Below, in pieces: positions 40,797-49,729 of a stretch of DNA of 54,294 bases. Numbering within the stretch: the first letter of the stretch is position 1; the number at the start of each line of letters is the position of its first letter. Source of the stretch: JAEUJM01 sp044221555. Lineage in GTDB: Bacteria; Actinomycetota; Acidimicrobiia; Acidimicrobiales; DATDAH01. The translations under genes were made by a program, and so were the position numbers. The stretch is from NCBI GenBank assembly GCA_044221555.1, contig JBGAOY010000027.1, forward strand, positions 1-54,294. Direction: 5' to 3'. The notes under the pieces are model-generated. The model ran no database searches. It saw only the letters and a program-made list of their open reading frames with translations, and was not told the origin of the DNA.

Positions 40797-42014
40797 TCAG
40801 GCGGGGGCCGCCACCGCCGGGGCGCCGGCGCCCCGTCGGGCCCGGCCGCTGCGGACGAGCCAGGCACCGCCGGCCACCATCGCCACCATCACCGCGGTGA
40901 CGCCGAACCAGAGCACGGTCTCGCCGAAGCCGGCGTAGACCGCGGCGGCGGGCAGGGCGGCCAGGCCGGCGCCGCCCACCTCGACCGCGCCGGACAGGCC
41001 GAGGGCCGCGGCCTGGCGGTCCTCGGGGACGCTCGACGACACCAGCGACTGGGCCGCGGTGAAGGCGAAGCCGTCGGACAGCCCGTAGAGGGCGAACAGC
41101 ACCATCACCGGGACGAGCCCATCGGTGAAGGCCAGCGACGGGGTGAGCACGGCGATGACGGCGAGGCCGATCACGGTCATGCGCAGGTTGCCCAGCCGGT
41201 CGGCGGTGCGCCCACCGATCCGGCTCACCGCGGCGAGGGGGATGGCGAACGCCGCGAAGGTGAGGCCGATGCCGAAGGTGCCGACGCCCTCGTCGGAGAG
41301 TTGCAGCGGGATGACCGCCTCGATGGCACCGAGCAGCATGAGGTAGCCGCCGATGATGACCAGGCTGCCGGTGAAGGCGCGGCGGCGCAGCAGGGCGAAG
41401 CCGGACCGGCGCTCCTGGGACTTCTCGCCCGGGTCGGCGGGCAGGCGGAGGGCCAGCGGCAGGAAGCACAGGTGGGCCACGGCGAAGAAGAGCAGCGGCG
41501 TGCGCACCGTGCCCACCGCGGCCAGGGCGCCGGCGATGACCGGGCCGATGACCATGCCCACCACCTCGCCGACCATGAGGCGGCCGAGGTTCTCGCCCAC
41601 CTTGGCGGGGTCGATCACCGCGGCGACCCGGCGCACGCCCGGCAGGATCATGCCCTCGCCGAAGCCGGTGATCGCCCGCCCGAGGACGAACACGGCGGTG
41701 CTCGGCGCCAGGGCCATGAGCAACAGGCCGGCGGTGCCCAGGAACAGGCCGATCAGGATCATGCGCGGCCCGTGGCCGCGATCGGCGAGGGGGGCGAGGG
41801 TGACCAGCGCGATGAGCGCCGCGACGAAGCCCGACATCACCACCACACCGGCGCCGACGTCGCTCATGCCCACCGTGCCGCGGAGCTCGCCCAGCAGGGC
41901 GATGACCGCGCTGATCGACGCCGATCCCAGGGCGAACAGCAGCTGGTAGGGCAGCAGCGACGGGGCCGAGGGCGTGTCGGGACGCGCGGGGGTGGTGGCG
42001 TCGGCGCTGCTCAT
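40797..42014 (-). CDS. MFS transporter
   Basis: This 405-residue major facilitator has about twelve hydrophobic segments. PLADRGHGPRMILIGLFLGTAG is the loop 2-3 motif, GRAITGFGEGMILPG helix 4-5, and GGRTADRLGNLRM the equivalent in the second half. It resembles drug or sugar efflux permeases; the substrate is not apparent. CAGGAT lies 6 nt before ATG 42014. It lies downstream of, and on the same strand as, the GH78 gene, but 132 bp separate them and it has its own -10, so co-transcription is uncertain. Confidence 0.9.
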   Translation of the reverse strand: MSSADATTPARPDTPSAPSLLPYQLLFALGSASISAVIALLGELRGTVGMSDVGAGVVVMSGFVAALIALVTLAPLADRGHGPRMILIGLFLGTAGLLLMALAPSTAVFVLGRAITGFGEGMILPGVRRVAAVIDPAKVGENLGRLMVGEVVGMVIGPVIAGALAAVGTVRTPLLFFAVAHLCFLPLALRLPADPGEKSQERRSGFALLRRRAFTGSLVIIGGYLMLLGAIEAVIPLQLSDEGVGTFGIGLTFAAFAIPLAAVSRIGGRTADRLGNLRMTVIGLAVIAVLTPSLAFTDGLVPVMVLFALYGLSDGFAFTAAQSLVSSSVPEDRQAAALGLSGAVEVGGAGLAALPAAAVYAGFGETVLWFGVTAVMVAMVAGGAWLVRSGRARRGAGAPAVAAPA

Positions 42015-42146
42015 GGCTCCATCCTGGCGGGTGGGGACGGTGCCGGGACTGTGGTTTGTGTCTCAGCGCCGCCGGCAGGGTCGCTCACCCACGTGGTCAC
42101 GGAGACGGAGACAGAGACGGAGGCGGCCGTGGCGCGGCGGCAGGTG

Positions 42147-44900
42147 TCAGGCGCGAACGACGGGGACGGGGCTGTCCACCTCGACGGTGCCGTCGGCGTG
42201 GGCCTCGACGGTGACGGGGCCGTGGGGCGTGGGCACGGTGGCGCGGGCCCAGTCGAGGCCGCCGAGCGCGGGCACCACCCGGACGGTGGCGTAGCCGGGC
42301 TCGGCGGGCGTGATGCCGAGCACGTGCACGATGAGGTCGCGGGTGGGCGTCGACGACCAGCCATGGCAGCGGGTGCCGCCGTTCCAGTTCTCGGGCCAGC
42401 TGGTCTCGCCGGCGTCGACGAACACCAGCCAGTCCCGGCACAGGCCGGCGATGAGGTCGGCCCGGCCCGCCCGGGCGATGCCGTCGTGCAGGACATAGCG
42501 GAAGAAGGGCTCGCACTCGACCATCTGCTCGTGGACGTCCCACTCGGGCTCGGGGTAACCGAAGGCCAGGTAGGCGCCGCCGTCGTTGCCCCGCTCGACC
42601 GTGGCTGCGTCCATCACCCACGAGTGGCGCAGCAGGCGGGTGCGGTCGGTGAGGCGGGCGATGACCCGCTCGGTGCGGTCGGCGGGTACGAGGTCGGCGG
42701 CGAGGGCGGCGGCGCCGCCGTGCTGGGCGGCCACCGGTTGGCGCTCGCCGTCGACGAGGTGGTCGCAGTAGACCCCCCGCTCGTCGTCCCAGAAGGCGTC
42801 GAAGCCGGCAGCGACCTCGTGGCGGCGGGCGCGGGCCCAGTCGGCCGTGGCGGCGTTGCCCACCCAGTCGGCCAGGTCGGCGAGGTCGTCGAGGGCCCGG
42901 GCCCACAGGGCGTTGAGGGCCGACGAGCAGCCGGAGCTGTAGAGGCTGGCCCAGTCGATGAGCGTCCAGCCGGTGACCCCGTCGAGCAGGCCGTCGGGGC
43001 CCTGGTAGGGCTCGAACCAGCGCAGGGTGCGCTCGGCCACCGGCAGCAGCTCGGCCACGGTGTCGCGGTCGCCGGTGTACCGCCAGAGGTTGTGCACCGA
43101 GCGCACCCAGTGCAGCGACCAGTCGGGGAGGATGGTGCGGTCCTCGTAGGTGAAGTCGGCCGCCGCGGTCATGGGCACGAGGCCGTCGCTGCGGGGGCTG
43201 GCGGCCAGGACGGGGTGCCAGCGCGCCAGCGACCAGTCGGGGTTGGCCACCAGGTCGACCATCTGGTGGACCACCGAGTCGCCGGTCCACGCCCGCTGCT
43301 CGCGGGTGGGGCAGTCGACGTAGGCGTCGTGGGCGCAGAGATCGACCGTGCGCAGGCCGATGGCGTGGATGCGCTCGAGGGCGGGGTCGCTGCAGGTGAA
43401 GGCGGCGCCGGCGGGCCGAGGGCGCAGGCGCTCGTGGACCGAGAGGCGCACCGTCAGGGCGGTGGGACCGACGGTGGGGCGGTCGATCCCGCCGGGGGAG
43501 AGGGTCGTGCCGGGGTCGGGTGCGTCGCCGGGGTCGGGTGCGGCGGCGGGCGGGTCCGCGACGGCCCTGCTCGGGGGTTCGGTTGCGGCCCCGGCCGGCG
43601 GGCGCACGGCCAGGTGGAGGTGACGGGCGCCGATGAGGTCGCGCGACTCGAAGCGCTCGGCGCCGCCGCCCCGGCAGACGTAGCGCAGGCCGGCGTGCTG
43701 GCCCAGGGGGGCGAGGCGGCCCTCGGGGTCGACCTGATCGGCGGCGGCGAGGTCGATGATGGTGCCGGCGGCGGCCCCCTCGATCTCGAGCACCACGGTG
43801 CCGGCGGCCACGTGGCCGAGGTCGAACCGCAACAGCTCGCCGGCGTCGAGGGTGACTGGTCCTCGAGCGTCGTCGGACTCGTGCTCGGCGGCGGCGAGGG
43901 GAGCGGCCCGCTGTTCGTCGGCCAGCACCTGGTCGACCGGGTCGAGCGCGACGCCGTCCCGTTCGATCCCGGCGCCCGGGTCCACGTCGGCGTCGCGGTC
44001 CACTTCGCCGCCCCCGTGGTCCTCGCCGGCGTCCGGGCCCGCGCTGGCGCTCTCGTGGCCCTCGGTGTCCCCGTGGCCCTGGTGGTGGGCCGCCACGGAG
44101 GCAAGGGCCAGGCGCCCGACGAGGGTGGCGCCGTGGCGGACGGGGGGACCGGTGCTGGCGCCCGGGCGCACGGGCGGGCGCAGCAGGCCGAAGGGCTCGC
44201 TGGGCGGGTGGGGGTCGCCGTGGGTGCCGGTGTGGACGGGCTGGATCTCGACCGCCGGGCCCCACGCGGCGTCGTCGAACCCGGGGTCTTCCCAGTCGGC
44301 GGGCAGGGCCCGGGCGTCGAACGACTCGAGGGGCAGGCAGGCGACGTCGCCGGGGATCGGCACCGGGGTCCACGCGTCGCCGGCCAGGGTGCGCCAGGCG
44401 GCGTCGCCCACGAGCCACCCCTGGCCGGTGCCGCGGTCGGCGGCGGCCCCATCGGCGTCGGTCACGAGGCCTTCGCCCAGCCAGGCCTCCACGGCCAGGC
44501 TGCCGGCGCCGAGGCTGTACGACGGAGGCACGGGGGTCCACCACGACGTCTGCTGGGCGAAGTGGACCGCGGTGATGGTGAGCACGTTGGTGCCCTCCCG
44601 CAGGTGCGGGGCCAGGTCGAACGTGTCGTAGCGGGCACGGCGGGGGTCGGCCCGGACCGGCCCGCGGGCCACCTCGACGCCATTCACCCGCACCACGTGG
44701 CGGCCGTCGGTCCAGACGCGACCGGGCGCGGTGGGGGGAACCGAGGTCAACTCGAAGCGGCGACGGAACAGCCCCACCCGGTCGCCCTCGACGGCCCGCT
44801 CGGGACGGGTGAGGGTGGCCAGTCGGATGGCGGGCCGCTCGAACCAGATCCAGCGCGATCGCCAGCGGTTCTCGAACGGCCGGGAGTGCACGACGCCCAT
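42147..44900 (-). CDS. Alpha-L-rhamnosidase, GH78
   Basis: This 917-residue GH78 enzyme hydrolyses terminal alpha-L-rhamnose. The N-terminal beta-domains contain WIWFERPA and FRRRFELTSVP. The catalytic (alpha/alpha)6 barrel shows YVDCPTREQRAWTGD near residue 529, where the general acid Glu lies, and NWNGGTRCHGWSSTP near the C-terminus. No signal peptide is seen, so it is cytoplasmic. Two insertions are odd: about 65 Asp/Glu/His/Gly-rich residues around 260-325, and a Pro/Asp-rich segment before the barrel. TAGGCT lies 8 nt before ATG 44900. Substrates may be imported plant or algal glycosides. Confidence 0.9.
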   Translation of the reverse strand: MGVVHSRPFENRWRSRWIWFERPAIRLATLTRPERAVEGDRVGLFRRRFELTSVPPTAPGRVWTDGRHVVRVNGVEVARGPVRADPRRARYDTFDLAPHLREGTNVLTITAVHFAQQTSWWTPVPPSYSLGAGSLAVEAWLGEGLVTDADGAAADRGTGQGWLVGDAAWRTLAGDAWTPVPIPGDVACLPLESFDARALPADWEDPGFDDAAWGPAVEIQPVHTGTHGDPHPPSEPFGLLRPPVRPGASTGPPVRHGATLVGRLALASVAAHHQGHGDTEGHESASAGPDAGEDHGGGEVDRDADVDPGAGIERDGVALDPVDQVLADEQRAAPLAAAEHESDDARGPVTLDAGELLRFDLGHVAAGTVVLEIEGAAAGTIIDLAAADQVDPEGRLAPLGQHAGLRYVCRGGGAERFESRDLIGARHLHLAVRPPAGAATEPPSRAVADPPAAAPDPGDAPDPGTTLSPGGIDRPTVGPTALTVRLSVHERLRPRPAGAAFTCSDPALERIHAIGLRTVDLCAHDAYVDCPTREQRAWTGDSVVHQMVDLVANPDWSLARWHPVLAASPRSDGLVPMTAAADFTYEDRTILPDWSLHWVRSVHNLWRYTGDRDTVAELLPVAERTLRWFEPYQGPDGLLDGVTGWTLIDWASLYSSGCSSALNALWARALDDLADLADWVGNAATADWARARRHEVAAGFDAFWDDERGVYCDHLVDGERQPVAAQHGGAAALAADLVPADRTERVIARLTDRTRLLRHSWVMDAATVERGNDGGAYLAFGYPEPEWDVHEQMVECEPFFRYVLHDGIARAGRADLIAGLCRDWLVFVDAGETSWPENWNGGTRCHGWSSTPTRDLIVHVLGITPAEPGYATVRVVPALGGLDWARATVPTPHGPVTVEAHADGTVEVDSPVPVVRA

Positions 44901-44949
44901 GGCCGGCGAGCCTAAGGGGCCGCGCCGATCGGCCGCCGCCCGATCCGTT

Positions 44950-44993
44950 CTGGCTCCCGATTCGACCGCCAGGACGGTCGAATCGGGAGCCAG
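44950..44993. repeat. 19-bp perfect inverted repeat in divergent intergenic region
   Basis: CTGGCTCCCGATTCGACCG (44950-44968) and its exact complement (44975-44993) flank a 6-nt loop CCAGGA. It lies 36 bp upstream of the rhamnosidase -10, not at a gene end, so it is not an ordinary terminator for a known gene. It could be a paired operator, a cruciform, or a remnant element. Confidence 0.85.
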
Positions 44994-45140
44994 TTCCAGG
45001 ACTGTCCGCTGAGCCCCGAAGTCCACCCCGGGCCACACCCGCGAGGGCGCGGGGATCCGGTGTTTACATCGCCGCCGTGGTGTTCGAAGATGAGTGCTGG
45101 CCATGGGGCGGTCCCGGGCCAGGACCGGGGGGGTTGACAG

Positions 45141-45794
45141 ATGCGCGTTTCGAATGTGGTCACTGCGATGGTGAAGGGCGGCCAAGTGGAGGCGGCGGTC
45201 GCCGCGGCGATCGAGGCGGCCGGACTGGTGGGCCGCCACGGCGGCGACGTCCATTTCTACATGGCGTCCGTGGCGGGCGAACAGGCCAACACGACCGTGT
45301 TCTCCGTCGAGTACGAGAGCCCCGAGGCCTTGGGCGCGGCGTTCGACGCCATGAACCAGGACGCCGACATCCAGGCGTTCACCATGCGCTTGAACGGCCC
45401 CGACTCACCGAGCGCGATCACCTCGACCAGCATGACCATGGAGCTCCCGCTCGGCCGCGAGCCCAAGCCCGGACAAGGCGGCATCCTCGAGGTCCACCTC
45501 GGCAAGCCCAACCCGGGACGCATGGAGGAGGTCCTCGCCGAGGCGGCCGAGGTGTGCGCGTTCGTCGAGGCCAACGGTGCGGTCAACGCTCGGCTGCAGC
45601 AGCTCACCTACGCGGGCATGTCCAGCGGGATGACCGCCTTCACCTGGGAGGTCGAGAACATGGCGGCCCACGCTCGCCTGGGTGAGGCCTGGTTCTCCGA
45701 CGCCGGCCTGGCGATCCAAGCCAAGACGATGACCGCCAACCCGGCGAGCGTCTCACTCTCGAGCACGCTCTACACCCGGATCCCGCTGGCCTAG
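45141..45794 (+). CDS. Unknown protein, two dimeric alpha/beta-barrel-like repeats
   Basis: This 217-residue protein is not recognised. It splits into two halves of similar pattern (about 1-105 and 112-217). Each begins with a strand (VVTAMVKGGQ; ILEVHLGKPN), then a helix, a strand with FYMASVAGEQ or QLTYAGMSSG, and an ESPEALGAAFDAM or NMAAHARLGEAW helix. This order resembles ferredoxin-like dimeric alpha/beta barrels (NIPSNAP or ABM type) duplicated in tandem. There is no signal or membrane helix. A G-rich ribosome site precedes ATG 45141. It stands alone, divergent from the rhamnosidase. Confidence 0.7.
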   Translation: MRVSNVVTAMVKGGQVEAAVAAAIEAAGLVGRHGGDVHFYMASVAGEQANTTVFSVEYESPEALGAAFDAMNQDADIQAFTMRLNGPDSPSAITSTSMTMELPLGREPKPGQGGILEVHLGKPNPGRMEEVLAEAAEVCAFVEANGAVNARLQQLTYAGMSSGMTAFTWEVENMAAHARLGEAWFSDAGLAIQAKTMTANPASVSLSSTLYTRIPLA

Positions 45795-45978
45795 AGCCAG
45801 GAGGCCGGAGACAGGAGGCGGGGCCGGCGTCTGTCGGCCATGCCTCCTCAGCCCCGTTGCTCCGTGTCGGCCGGAGTCCTGGTCGGCTCGGCCCGGCCAC
45901 GGGCCGGTGCCGGCGCGGCCAGTGGTCCGGCGCGGAGGAGCCTCAATCTGCCGCTGGATCCCGGGCCGGCATTTGGGG

Positions 45979-45997
45979 CGCGGGCCGGTGGCCCGCG
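45979..45997. terminator. Hairpin between convergent genes
   Basis: CGCGGGCC and GGCCCGCG form a perfect 8-bp stem around GGT. It lies between the stops at 45794 and 46008 and could serve the leftward phosphofructokinase gene. Confidence 0.5.
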
Positions 45998-46007
45998 TGG
46001 CTGCGGC

Positions 46008-47312
46008 TCAGTGCGCCGCGGGCGGGAGGTCGGCGCGCGCCACGTTGAGGTCGAGCGCCGGCGGCTCCGTGGCGACGATCGGCTCGAACATCTCGCGGAA
46101 GGCGGTCACCGACATCCCGGCGGCGCCGGCCAGGGCGGCCAGCTCGTCGGGGTCGTCGAAGTCGTCGCGGCGCACCCGAAGCATGTAGCGGCGGGCGATC
46201 GCGTACCGGGTGGAGTGGATGTCCACCACCCGCACGGCGGTGCGGCCCGTCTCGGGGTCGAGCATCTCGGCGAACGGCACCGGCACGAACTGGCCCGCCT
46301 GCATGGTGACCATCACGCCGCTGCCGCCGGTGATCAGGTACTTGGCCGCGCAGTAGCCGAGGTCGCGGGTGTACTCCATGTCGAGGGGGATGGGGTCGGC
46401 GCAGCGCAGCTCGTAGCCCACGTCCTTCGACACGATCGTGGTCGACAGACCCAGCTCGGCCAGGCGCTGGCGCACCCGCACCTTCAGGATCTGGCCGATG
46501 TCGACCTCGGCGATGCGCACGTGGCCGTGCTCGTCGCGCTCCACCTCGTCGAGCTCGGCCAGCTCGGCGGGGTCGAGGCTCAGCACCACACCCTCGGCGA
46601 TGACGGCCACCCCGTCCCGGCGGCCGGCCCGGCGCCGCTTGATGATGCTGCCCACGAGGGTGTCGACGATCTCGGCCAGCCCCACCCGATCGCCGTACTC
46701 CTCCGGAATCAGCGTGACCGTCGCCCCCGCGGCCTTGCCGATGCCGAGGGCGAGATGGCCGGCCTTGCGGCCCATGGCGATCACGAAGTACCAGCGTCCG
46801 GTGGTCTTGGCGTCGACCATCAGGTTGGTCACGATGTCCACGCCGTGGTGGCGGGCGGTCTGGAACCCGAAGGTGTCGACCCACGGGGGCAGGTCGAGGT
46901 CGTTGTCGATGGTCTTCGGGGTGTGGACCACCCGCAGGCGTCCCGCGGAGCGCTCGGCCAGCCGCATGGCCGAGTAGGCGGTGTCGTCGCCGCCGATGGT
47001 GACCAACTGGTCCACCCCCAGGCGCCCGAGCGAGTCGATGCACCGGTCGAGCAGGGCGGGGTCCTTGGTGGGGTTGGCCCGTGAGGTGCCCAGGATCGAC
47101 CCGCCGCGGAAGTGGATGCGGCTCACGCCGGCGGCGGTCAGCTCGACCACGTGGTCGGTGTCGCCGGCCATGAGGTGCTCGAACCCGTCGCGGATGCCGA
47201 CGATGGGCACGCCGGCCAGTTCGGCACGGATGGTGGCGGCCCCGATCAGGCTGTTGATCCCCGGCGCCGGACCACCACCGACGAGGATCCCGAGCTTGCT
47301 GTCCTGGCTCAT
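46008..47312 (-). CDS. 6-phosphofructokinase, pyrophosphate-dependent type
   Basis: This 434-residue phosphofructokinase has GGGPAPGIN at the N-terminus, RGGSILGTSR, GGDDTA at 107-112 and PKTIDND at 132-138. In this superfamily Asp in place of Gly in GGDG and Lys in place of Gly in PGTIDND mark use of pyrophosphate instead of ATP. So it probably interconverts fructose-6-phosphate and fructose-1,6-bisphosphate reversibly with PPi. GGAGG lies 8 nt before ATG 47312. The GH51 gene lies upstream on the same strand, 124 bp away. A role in sugar catabolism is likely. Confidence 0.92.
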   Translation of the reverse strand: MSQDSKLGILVGGGPAPGINSLIGAATIRAELAGVPIVGIRDGFEHLMAGDTDHVVELTAAGVSRIHFRGGSILGTSRANPTKDPALLDRCIDSLGRLGVDQLVTIGGDDTAYSAMRLAERSAGRLRVVHTPKTIDNDLDLPPWVDTFGFQTARHHGVDIVTNLMVDAKTTGRWYFVIAMGRKAGHLALGIGKAAGATVTLIPEEYGDRVGLAEIVDTLVGSIIKRRRAGRRDGVAVIAEGVVLSLDPAELAELDEVERDEHGHVRIAEVDIGQILKVRVRQRLAELGLSTTIVSKDVGYELRCADPIPLDMEYTRDLGYCAAKYLITGGSGVMVTMQAGQFVPVPFAEMLDPETGRTAVRVVDIHSTRYAIARRYMLRVRRDDFDDPDELAALAGAAGMSVTAFREMFEPIVATEPPALDLNVARADLPPAAH

Positions 47313-47436
47313 CGTGCGCCTCCGCTCTCGACCGCCCTCAGCATGCCCGCTCCGGGCGGCGGCGGTGGCGCCACTCCGTGAACGCCCGGCAACGGTTCGG
47401 TGTCGGAACGGTCCGACCGCCGGCGCCGCCGCCTGA

Positions 47437-48963
47437 TCAGCGAGCGAGGGGGAACGTGGCCGCCACGAGGGAGAGGGGCGGAAGCTGCAGGTCGGCGCTG
47501 GCGCCGGTGCAGGACAGTCCGGTGAATGACGTCGCCTCCACCACGTGGGGGTCGTCCCAGGTGTTGCGGGCCCGGGGGTGGGGGCCGGTGAGGATCTCGC
47601 AATCGCCCACGCCCGCGAGGGCGGTGCCCGCGACCATCACCTCGAGCGGTGCCACCGCGTCGAGGCTGCGGTTCACCGCGAACACGTGGAGGGCGTCGGG
47701 GCCGAGCACGGCGCTCAGGTCCACCTCGGCGACGGTGCCGAAGCGGCGGGTCTCGTAGGTCGGCCCGGTGGGCGCCACCTGGAGGGCATCGCCGGCGCGC
47801 CGGGCGCTGAACATCCGGAAGGTGTGGAAGATCGACTGCACGAGGAGGCGGTCGCCCTTGGTGAGCAGGGGGGCGATGACGTTGACCAGCTGGGCGATGT
47901 TGGCGACCCGCACGACGTCGGCGTGGCGCAGGAAGCTGTTGAGGAAGCCGGCCGCCACAAGGGCGTCCTCGAGGTTGTAGACCTCCTCGATCAGGTGGGG
48001 CGCCTGCCGGCCGAAGCGCGACGGCAGCAGCATCCGGGCGAGGGTCTCGTGGGCGGTCTTGTACCAGACGTTCCACTCGTCGAACGAGATCCGGGTGGGG
48101 CGGTCGTGGCCGTGGCGGGCGCGGGCCTCGTCGCAGAGCCGGGCGGTCTCCTCGATCTGGTCGTCGACGGTGCGGCCGAAGCCCAGGAACTCGCGGCTCT
48201 GCCGACGGAGGTTGCGGGCGTAGCGGTGGAGGCTCAGGTAGTCGAGGCCCTCGCCGAACTCGTCGAGCACGGTGATCGACCAGGCGGGGTGGCTGGGCAG
48301 CTTCGGGTCGGACGAGCCGCACGCCACCACCTCGATGCCGGGGGTGACCTCTCGCATGGCCGCTGCCGCCTCACGGGCCCGGCGGGTGTACTCCGACGCG
48401 TTCGTGTGGCCGAGCTGCCACGGGCCGTCCATCTCGTTGCCGAGGCACCAGAGGTTCACGCCGTAGGGCTCGGACCACCCGTTGCGGGACCGCTGGTCGC
48501 CCATGGCCGTGCCGGTCGGCTCGTTCACGTAGGCCACCAGCGACTTGGCGTCGGCGGGCGTGCCCGTCCCCAGGTTCACCGCCATCATCGGCGTCCAGCC
48601 CATGCGCTCGCACAGCGGGAGGAACTCGTCGGTGCCGAACTGGTTGGTCTCGATGCTGCGCCACGCCCGCTCCCGGCGCGCGGGGCGCTCGGCCCGGGGA
48701 CCGACGCCGTCGCGCCAGTCGTAGCCGGACACGAAGTTGCCGCCCGGGTAGCGGATGGCGGTCAGGTCGAGCCGGCGCAGGGCGTCGAGCACGTCGGTGC
48801 GGCACCCGTGCTCGTCGGCGTGCCCGCTGGTCGGCTGGTAGACGCCCTCGTACACACAGCGGCCCATGTGCTCGAGCAGGCCGCCGAACAGGCGGGGGTC
48901 GACGTCGGCGATCACCGCACCGGCATCGAGGGTGACCCTCGTGGGCTCGAGGACCGCGCTCAC
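47437..48963 (-). CDS. Alpha-L-arabinofuranosidase, GH51
   Basis: This 508-residue GH51 enzyme releases terminal L-arabinofuranose. The N-terminal DPRLFGGLLEHMGRCVYEG and RYPGGNFVSGYDWRDG are family signatures. The acid/base Glu is in LWCLGNEMDGPW (about residue 177) and the nucleophile in ISFDEWNVWY (about 296). A C-terminal beta-domain follows. There is no signal peptide, so it acts on imported oligosaccharides. GTG 48963 fits TACCGT-N7. It lies 4 kb from the rhamnosidase gene and upstream of the phosphofructokinase gene on the same strand. Confidence 0.95.
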   Translation of the reverse strand: MSAVLEPTRVTLDAGAVIADVDPRLFGGLLEHMGRCVYEGVYQPTSGHADEHGCRTDVLDALRRLDLTAIRYPGGNFVSGYDWRDGVGPRAERPARRERAWRSIETNQFGTDEFLPLCERMGWTPMMAVNLGTGTPADAKSLVAYVNEPTGTAMGDQRSRNGWSEPYGVNLWCLGNEMDGPWQLGHTNASEYTRRAREAAAAMREVTPGIEVVACGSSDPKLPSHPAWSITVLDEFGEGLDYLSLHRYARNLRRQSREFLGFGRTVDDQIEETARLCDEARARHGHDRPTRISFDEWNVWYKTAHETLARMLLPSRFGRQAPHLIEEVYNLEDALVAAGFLNSFLRHADVVRVANIAQLVNVIAPLLTKGDRLLVQSIFHTFRMFSARRAGDALQVAPTGPTYETRRFGTVAEVDLSAVLGPDALHVFAVNRSLDAVAPLEVMVAGTALAGVGDCEILTGPHPRARNTWDDPHVVEATSFTGLSCTGASADLQLPPLSLVAATFPLAR

Positions 48964-48970
48964 GGCGGCG

Positions 48971-48976
48971 ACGGTA
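48971..48976 (-). promoter_or_regulatory. -10 element for leaderless GH51 gene
   Basis: On the minus strand TACCGT is followed by CGCCGCC (7 nt) and GTG 48963. Confidence 0.6.
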
Positions 48977-49052
48977 GTGCGCCGGGCCCGGGCCGGCGCG
49001 CGGCCATCGCCGGGGCGACGACCGGGGGAGTGGGTTGCGGGCGGAGTGGGCC

Positions 49053-49370
49053 TCAGCGCAGACCCAGCACGGTGGCCAGGGCCTCGTCGACGCCCCAGAG
49101 CTCCTCGCGACTCAGGTGGCCCGACAGCTCGCCGAGGCGTTGCGCGTCGACCGCGCCGATCTGCTCGACGAGGACCCGCGTCGTCTCGCCGTCGAGGTCG
49201 ATCTCCGGACGAAAGGACGCAGGGAGCGCGCTTCGAGACGTCGGTGCGACGATCACCACCGATCGCGGTAGGAGCTCGTCCGCCTGCACCACGACCCCGA
49301 AACGATCTCCGTGCTGCTCGTGTCCCACGCCCTTCGGGAGCGTGAACCGGTAGACATCACCGCGGAGCAC
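49053..49370 (-). CDS. MazF/PemK-family toxin
   Basis: This 105-residue protein has the MazF pattern: RGDVYRFTLPKGVGHEQHGDRFGVVVQADELL, VVIVAPTSRSA and TTRVLVEQIGAVDAQRLGE. It would be a ribosome-independent RNase. Its start overlaps the antitoxin gene by 14 bp, so it is translated with it. It differs clearly from the toxin at 39843, so the two loci were not produced by recent duplication. Confidence 0.88.
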   Translation of the reverse strand: MLRGDVYRFTLPKGVGHEQHGDRFGVVVQADELLPRSVVIVAPTSRSALPASFRPEIDLDGETTRVLVEQIGAVDAQRLGELSGHLSREELWGVDEALATVLGLR

Positions 49371-49596
49371 GCAGCGACTCCATCAACTCGCTGACGGCCT
49401 GCATCTCCGCGAGATCGTCGGGGTCGGCCTCGAGCGCGGCGACCTCGGCCGCCAGATCGGCGCGTCGACGCAATCGCTGCGCGGCGTGGACCAAGGCCTC
49501 GCGGATCGCCTCGGACCTCGAGAGGCCGGCGGCCTCGAGTGTGCGGAGGGCTCGCTCCGCTTCGTCGTCCAAGCGGACCGAGATGGCAGCACCCAT
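49357..49596 (-). CDS. Ribbon-helix-helix antitoxin
   Basis: This 79-residue CopG-like protein has AISVRLDDEAERALRTLEAAGLSRSEAIREALVHAA as the RHH DNA-binding unit, and a helical acidic C-terminus for toxin binding. ATG 49596 has TACGCT exactly 6 nt upstream and no ribosome site. A perfect palindrome overlaps that -10 and is the likely operator. It pairs with the MazF-like toxin downstream. Confidence 0.88.
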   Translation of the reverse strand: MGAAISVRLDDEAERALRTLEAAGLSRSEAIREALVHAAQRLRRRADLAAEVAALEADPDDLAEMQAVSELMESLRAPR

Positions 49597-49602
49597 CCCG
49601 CT

Positions 49603-49624
49603 AGCGTATCACGGAACGTGATAC
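49603..49624 (-). promoter_or_regulatory. -10 and palindromic operator of toxin-antitoxin operon 2
   Basis: GTATCACG (49606-49613), GAA and CGTGATAC (49617-49624) form a perfect palindrome with 8-bp arms. On the minus strand TACGCT (49608-49603) overlaps it and lies 6 nt before ATG 49596. Confidence 0.75.
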
Positions 49625-49729
49625 AGGCCGGGTGCGGGTCCTGTCGAGCCGCCGTCATTCGGGCCGGCGGCGGTGTCGACGCCCCTGAGCTCGTCACCTC
49701 CCCGTCGGATCAGAGGGCCTCAGAGCGGG

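Noticed and set aside
41301..44915. 1204-codon open frame on the plus strand
   Set aside because: It is the antisense shadow of the MFS and GH78 genes. Composition is Gly/Val/Ala/His-rich with no domain, while the opposite strand encodes clear enzymes.
44950..44993. 19-bp inverted repeat as an ordinary terminator
   Set aside because: No gene ends next to it; it lies between two divergent start codons.
42097..45036. 979-codon minus-strand frame overlapping GH78
   Set aside because: It is a +1 shadow of the GH78 gene, dominated by Arg and Pro.
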